A DNA stretch of 29,064 bases from Caldisericum exile_A (lineage in GTDB: Bacteria; Caldisericota; Caldisericia; Caldisericales; Caldisericaceae): NCBI RefSeq assembly GCF_047785965.1, contig NZ_JBLOBF010000013.1, positions 1 to 29,064 of the forward strand, written 5' to 3'. The position numbers were made by a program, and so were the translations under genes. Positions within the stretch are counted from its first letter, which is position 1, and every line of letters starts with the position of its first letter. Under the pieces are notes generated by a model. It was given only the letters and a program-made list of their open reading frames with translations. It made no database searches and had not been told where the DNA came from. Of the stretch, positions 26,166 through 29,064 are shown one piece after another.

Positions 26166-27614
26166 TTACTCTCCTTTCACAACTCTTATTGCAATTTCAC
26201 TTCCATATCTTATTGAACCTTGAACAAGACCACCTTTCTCAAATACTTCCTCTGTAAATTCAATACAATCATTGTTTATAACCATGCCTGGTGCAAGAAC
26301 AGGAATTCCTGGTGGATATGGTGCAACAATTCCCCAAGAAATCCTTCCGAGAGATTCCTTAAGGGGCACAACTTCAAATTCCTTTTGGAATGCCTCGAAT
26401 GGTAACATTGCAAATTGAGGTGCTTCCGGAAACTTTGGCATTCTTACAGTACTCTTTTCTTTACGTGGTTCAATCTTCTTTAAAACGGATACAAGTGTAT
26501 CTATATCCCTTTTTGATGTACCTATGGTTATAAATAATAGCACATTTTGAAGATCTGCAAGCTCAATTTCAATTCCATTTTTATTTAAAATATGCTCAAA
26601 TTCAAAGCCTGAGTAACCCAGTTCTTGAACGTTTATAGTAAGTTTAATTGGATCAAAGGCATATATATCATCCCCATTTATTATTTTCTCAGTAATTACC
26701 TTAAATCCATCTAAAGCTGAAATGCGTGCCCTTGCATACTCTGCAACTTCGATTGCTTTATCCCACATCTCTTTCCCGTGCAAAGCCATCTCACGCCTTG
26801 CAACATCAAGAGCAGTCATAAAAATATATGAGGGGCTTGAACTTTCAATGATACTTAGAATTTGTTCAATACGATCTACATTTACTTCCTTAGATGGAAT
26901 ATGTAAAAAAGATGTTTGTGTCAAAGTGGGTAATGTTTTGTGGGCACTTTGAGTTACAAGATCGGCACCTAAATAAATGGCCGATTTAGGAAACTTCGGA
27001 TTAAAAGGAAAATGGGCTCCATGCGCTTCATCGACAAGCGCACGCATACCATTTTCATGAGCTAAATCAATTATATCCTTAATTCTCCCTTGAAGTCCAT
27101 AGTAATTAGGAGTTGTTACAAGTACTGCCTTTGCATCAGGATTTTCTTTTATTGCTTTTTCAACTGATTCTGGTTTAACATTCGTAATTATTCCAAATTC
27201 ATCATTGAATTCTGGCTGAACAAAAACCGGTTTTGCCTTTGCAAGAAGAATTCCACCAATAACAGACCTATGTGAATTCCTTCCAATTATGATTTTCTCA
27301 TTTTCTTTTACAGAATCAAGAATCATCGCATGCACGCCAGCTGTAGTACCATTAACAAGAAAGATAGTAGCTTCAGTTCCATAAAGAGTACTTGCAAGAT
27401 TTTCAGCTTCCCTTATAACACCCTGAGCGTAATGAAGATAATCAAGACCCGAAACTTCAGTCAAGTCAAAGTCAAAAAACTTATCACCAAAGAGTCTTTT
27501 TAAAATCTTAGGAGCGCCCTTACCCTGCGAGTGACCCGGCATATGAAAAGGAATCATCTTTCGCTTTATATACTTAGAAACTGCTTCATATAAAGGCGCA
27601 CGTTCTTGTTCCAC
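26166..27614 (-). CDS. PLP-dependent Orn/Lys/Arg decarboxylase (SpeA-like)
   Basis: This is a 482-residue fold-type I PLP decarboxylase of the Orn/Lys/Arg family, short form, as in Bacillus SpeA and without the N-terminal wing domain of inducible enterobacterial enzymes. Motifs are IPFHMPGHSQGKGAP (21-35), GTTAGVHAMI, DEAHGAH (195-201, cofactor Asp195), and QSAHKTLP with the Schiff-base Lys226. The C-terminal domain includes APYPPGIPVLAPGE-like sequence (here ending GM). It makes agmatine, cadaverine or putrescine; the substrate cannot be fixed from sequence, with arginine most likely. Start is GTG at 27614 with a GGAGGT Shine-Dalgarno. It follows tRNA-Pro(CGG) by 32 bp with no obvious promoter. 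Confidence 0.93.
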   Translation of the reverse strand: MEQERAPLYEAVSKYIKRKMIPFHMPGHSQGKGAPKILKRLFGDKFFDFDLTEVSGLDYLHYAQGVIREAENLASTLYGTEATIFLVNGTTAGVHAMILDSVKENEKIIIGRNSHRSVIGGILLAKAKPVFVQPEFNDEFGIITNVKPESVEKAIKENPDAKAVLVTTPNYYGLQGRIKDIIDLAHENGMRALVDEAHGAHFPFNPKFPKSAIYLGADLVTQSAHKTLPTLTQTSFLHIPSKEVNVDRIEQILSIIESSSPSYIFMTALDVARREMALHGKEMWDKAIEVAEYARARISALDGFKVITEKIINGDDIYAFDPIKLTINVQELGYSGFEFEHILNKNGIEIELADLQNVLLFITIGTSKRDIDTLVSVLKKIEPRKEKSTVRMPKFPEAPQFAMLPFEAFQKEFEVVPLKESLGRISWGIVAPYPPGIPVLAPGMVINNDCIEFTEEVFEKGGLVQGSIRYGSEIAIRVVKGE

Positions 27615-27646
27615 CTATACCTCCAATCTTATATTTTTTTCTTTGA

Positions 27647-27724
27647 TGGTCGGGATGGTGGGATTCGAACCCACGACCTCTTGGTCCCGAACCAAGCGCT
27701 CTAACCAAACTGGGCCACATCCCG
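27647..27724 (-). tRNA. tRNA-Pro (anticodon CGG)
   Basis: The minus strand folds as a full cloverleaf: acceptor CGGGATG/CATCCCG, discriminator A and an encoded CCA (27647-27649). The anticodon arm is CTTGG-TTCGGGA-CCAAG, giving anticodon CGG, and the T arm is GTGGG-TTCGAAT-CCCAC. The D stem GCCC/GAGC has one C-A mismatch. It reads codon CCG. It lies 3 bp after tRNA-Pro(GGG). Confidence 0.95.
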
Positions 27725-27727
27725 TAG

Positions 27728-27805
27728 TGGTCGGGGCGAGAAGATTCGAACTTCCGACCCCCTGCACCCCATGCAGGTGCGCTTACCAAACTGCGCCACG
27801 CCCCG
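27728..27805 (-). tRNA. tRNA-Pro (anticodon GGG)
   Basis: Cloverleaf on the minus strand: acceptor CGGGGCG/CGCCCCG, discriminator A and an encoded CCA (27728-27730). The D stem is GCGC/GCGC. The anticodon arm CCTGC-ATGGGGT-GCAGG gives anticodon GGG, and the T arm is GGAAG-TTCGAAT-CTTCT. The A32-U38 loop pair is the type known for tRNA-Pro(GGG) and affects decoding stringency. It reads CCC and CCU. It is the first gene after the promoter at 27831-27858. Confidence 0.95.
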
Positions 27806-27830
27806 ACAACTAAAACTATTGACCCGCTAA

Positions 27831-27858
27831 ATTATATGAAAACTTTTCAAATTTGCAA
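27831..27858 (-). promoter_or_regulatory. Promoter for tRNA-Pro pair and probably the decarboxylase-ATPase-moa block
   Basis: On the minus strand TTGCAA (27853-27858), a 16-bp spacer and a perfect TATAAT (27831-27836) lie about 26 bp before tRNA-Pro(GGG). It begins about 9 bp after the 3' end of rnpB. It is the only promoter I can see for the roughly 14.5-kb block down to moaC. Confidence 0.75.
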
Positions 27859-27866
27859 TACTTTTA

Positions 27867-28207
27867 AGGCCTTAAGTAAGGAATAAGCCGGATTCTGTTC
27901 CTCAAAAGAGGCGGCAGTCATTTATCTCAGCGGCCAACCCGGTAGCGTGAGGGGAGCATCTCTTTGCTACCCTATTTGGCCTTGCTCCAGGTGGGGTTTG
28001 CCATGCATAGCCCTGTCACCAGGACTACCGGTGGTCTCTTACACCACCTTTTCACCCTTGCTAACCATTGGTTAGCGGTCTATTTTCTGTGGCACTTTCC
28101 CTGGGGTCACCCCCGCTTGGATTTCCCAAGCACCCTGCTCCCAGGAGTCCGGACTTTCCTCAGAAGGACAATATGCCTTCTGCGACCACCTTCCTTACTT
28201 AAGGCCT
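27867..28207 (-). ncRNA. rnpB: RNase P RNA, bacterial type A
   Basis: This is the catalytic RNA that matures tRNA 5' ends. Read on the minus strand it has the 5' conserved core GAGGAAAGTCCGGACTC (28145-28161), the GGTGAAA and GTAAGAGACCACCGG region, GGAGCAAGGCCAAATAGGG, and the 3' core ACAGAATCCGGCTTA (27884-27898). The ends form an exceptionally long, uninterrupted P1 helix: 28191-28207 pairs with 27867-27883 over 17 bp, in keeping with a thermophile. Its 5' end is about 5 bp past the stop codon of the zinc-ribbon gene, so it is probably cut from a shared transcript. No poly-U terminator follows. Confidence 0.96.
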
Positions 28208-28212
28208 ATAAA

Positions 28213-28926
28213 TCACTCTATCTTTAAGTATAATATCTTTCCGCAAATTTCGCAACGTAGAATTTTATCGCCTTTAGTTTCTTTAAGAAACTCAATAAAT
28301 TCAAGTGGAAGTTTTACTCCACAATTTCCACAATGACCATGGTCAACTTGGGATATTGCACCATCAGGAAAATCTTCTCTTATCGAGAGATACTCTCTTG
28401 CAAACTCTAATGGTAGCGTTGAAAGGACACTATCAAACTCTTTATCTAATGCTTCTCTTTCTTCTTTAATCTCTTTTTCGAGTTTATTGTATTCCTCTTG
28501 AATATTATTGTATCTATTTTTTAATTTTACAATATTATCACTTATCTCTTTTATCTTTTTTTCCTTATCGGCTATCTCTGAATTTACAAATGATAAACTC
28601 TTTTTAAGTTCATCTAATTTTGCGACCAAATTTTCTTCCGTCTTTTTTGCTGCCTTAAGTTCCTTTTGAGTCCTGAACTGGTTTGATTCTATTGCAGTTT
28701 GGATACTTTTTAATTCCCTCTCTGTTTCTTCGATTTCACGTTCTATTTCATTTTTTCTTTTTATAAACCCAGACTTTGAAAGGTTTATTTCGTCTATTTC
28801 ACTTGAAAGGTTTTTTATTTGATCTTCAATTTTCAATTCTTCTTCTATTTCTTTAACTCGTTTTTCCTTTTCATGGGTTATGGTTAATTTGGTTTCAACT
28901 TCGTAAAGTTTTTCCAGATATGACAT
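28213..28926 (-). CDS. Coiled-coil C4 zinc-ribbon protein (COG1579 type)
   Basis: The 237-residue protein is a long antiparallel coiled coil (about residues 10-165) followed by a C-terminal zinc ribbon, Cys199-x2-Cys202 and Cys225-x2-Cys228 (HCGNCGVKL and LRCEICGKIL). This architecture matches the COG1579 family. Its biochemical function is not established; nucleic-acid binding is a common suggestion. In several bacterial groups this gene sits just upstream of rnpB, as here. I choose ATG 28926, which has GGAGGA 5 nt upstream. Longer in-frame starts would run into the tRNA gene and are rejected. It is likely cotranscribed with tRNA(CAU) and rnpB. Confidence 0.9.
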   Translation of the reverse strand: MSYLEKLYEVETKLTITHEKEKRVKEIEEELKIEDQIKNLSSEIDEINLSKSGFIKRKNEIEREIEETERELKSIQTAIESNQFRTQKELKAAKKTEENLVAKLDELKKSLSFVNSEIADKEKKIKEISDNIVKLKNRYNNIQEEYNKLEKEIKEEREALDKEFDSVLSTLPLEFAREYLSIREDFPDGAISQVDHGHCGNCGVKLPLEFIEFLKETKGDKILRCEICGKILYLKIE

Positions 28927-28930
28927 AAAT

Positions 28931-28936
28931 TCCTCC
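28931..28936 (-). promoter_or_regulatory. Ribosome binding site immediately after the tRNA CCA end
   Basis: GGAGGA begins one base after the encoded CCA of tRNA(CAU) and is 4-5 nt before the ATG at 28926. Once the tRNA 3' end is cut after CCA, the mRNA would begin with an 11-nt leader consisting almost entirely of this site. Confidence 0.7.
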
Positions 28937-28937
28937 A

Positions 28938-29012
28938 TGGTGGGCCCGCTTGGATTCGAACCAAGAACCAATTGGTTATGAGCCAACCGCTCTGCCGTTG
29001 AGCTACGGGCCC
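28938..29012 (-). tRNA. tRNA with CAU anticodon (elongator Met or Ile2)
   Basis: Cloverleaf on the minus strand: acceptor GGGCCCG/CGGGCCC, discriminator A, encoded CCA (28938-28940), D arm GCTC/GAGC, anticodon arm GTTGG-CTCATAA-CCAAT (anticodon CAT), T arm CTTGG-TTCGAAT-CCAAG. A paired G1-C72 and the absence of three G-C pairs in the anticodon stem rule out the initiator. Elongator Met and lysidine-modified Ile2 cannot be separated with confidence by eye. Confidence 0.93.
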
Positions 29013-29031
29013 AGATTCAAAGTGCATAACT

Positions 29032-29059
29032 ATTTTACACAAAAGTAGATTTTAGTCAA
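29032..29059 (-). promoter_or_regulatory. Promoter for tRNA(CAU), zinc-ribbon gene and rnpB
   Basis: On the minus strand TTGACT (29054-29059), a 16-bp spacer and TAAAAT (29032-29037) lie about 20 bp before the tRNA 5' end. Only one mismatch to consensus is present in each box. There is no other promoter evident before the zinc-ribbon gene or rnpB. Confidence 0.75.
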
Positions 29060-29064
29060 GAGTA

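Noticed and set aside
27586..27789. Open frame on the minus strand running through both proline tRNA genes
   Set aside because: It is explained wholly by the two cloverleaf tRNAs and the start of the decarboxylase gene.
27866..27877. Perfect palindrome TTAAGGCCTTAA at the 3' end of rnpB, as a possible protein-binding site or terminator
   Set aside because: It is part of the P1 strand plus flanking bases and lacks a following T run; pairing with the rnpB 5' end explains most of it.
27964..28227. Open frame on the plus strand across rnpB
   Set aside because: The region is a well-conserved structured RNA on the other strand; no coding signal is needed to explain it.
28927..28986. N-terminal extension of the zinc-ribbon protein into the tRNA gene
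   Set aside because: The extra residues translate the tRNA T arm and acceptor (GSNPSGP is typical of such read-through), and a strong Shine-Dalgarno precedes the ATG at 28926.
28938..29012. Initiator tRNA-fMet
   Set aside because: The acceptor has a paired G1-C72 and the anticodon stem is GTTGG/CCAAT rather than ending in three G-C pairs.

Overview
The window is AT-rich bacterial chromosome in which every supportable gene reads on the minus strand, so transcription runs from high to low coordinates. The gene set suggests a thermophilic anaerobe: nine subunits of an A/V-type ATPase with a sodium-type ion site in the rotor, an endonuclease Q-type DNA repair nuclease, a long GC-capped P1 helix in RNase P RNA, and molybdopterin genes. 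A Caldisericum-like lineage is my best guess, but that is a low-confidence inference from gene content and order. A phylogeny of RpoB, RpoC or EF-G would settle it.

Region 1 (29064-27867): a promoter, tRNA(CAU), a coiled-coil zinc-ribbon protein of the COG1579 type, and rnpB, packed within a few bases of each other. The zinc-ribbon gene has its Shine-Dalgarno one base after the tRNA CCA end.

Region 2 (27858-13083): a promoter followed by two proline tRNAs (GGG, then CGG) and 16 protein genes separated by overlaps or gaps of at most about 32 bases. They are an Orn/Lys/Arg decarboxylase; ATPase subunits G-I-K-E-C-F-A-B-D; a NUDIX ADP-sugar hydrolase; an LpxL-like acyltransferase; a GT2 glycosyltransferase; EndoQ; MoaA; and MoaC. 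The only promoter I can see for this block is the one upstream of the tRNAs, so it looks like one very long transcription unit of mixed function.

Region 3 (13090-1): RNA polymerase and translation genes. A promoter lying in the last codons of moaC drives rpoB, then a divergent EF-G paralogue, then rpoC. A second near-perfect promoter follows for rpsL, rpsG and the canonical fusA, whose last few codons fall outside the window. The EF-G paralogue between rpoB and rpoC is the most unusual arrangement here: it breaks a nearly universal bacterial gene pair and has a Tyr where translational GTPases have the catalytic His.

All four promoters identified have a 16-bp spacer. No intrinsic terminator is visible, and there are no mobile elements, CRISPR arrays or long non-coding stretches. 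The longest stretch between annotated genes is about 60 bases, between rnpB and the first tRNA-Pro.
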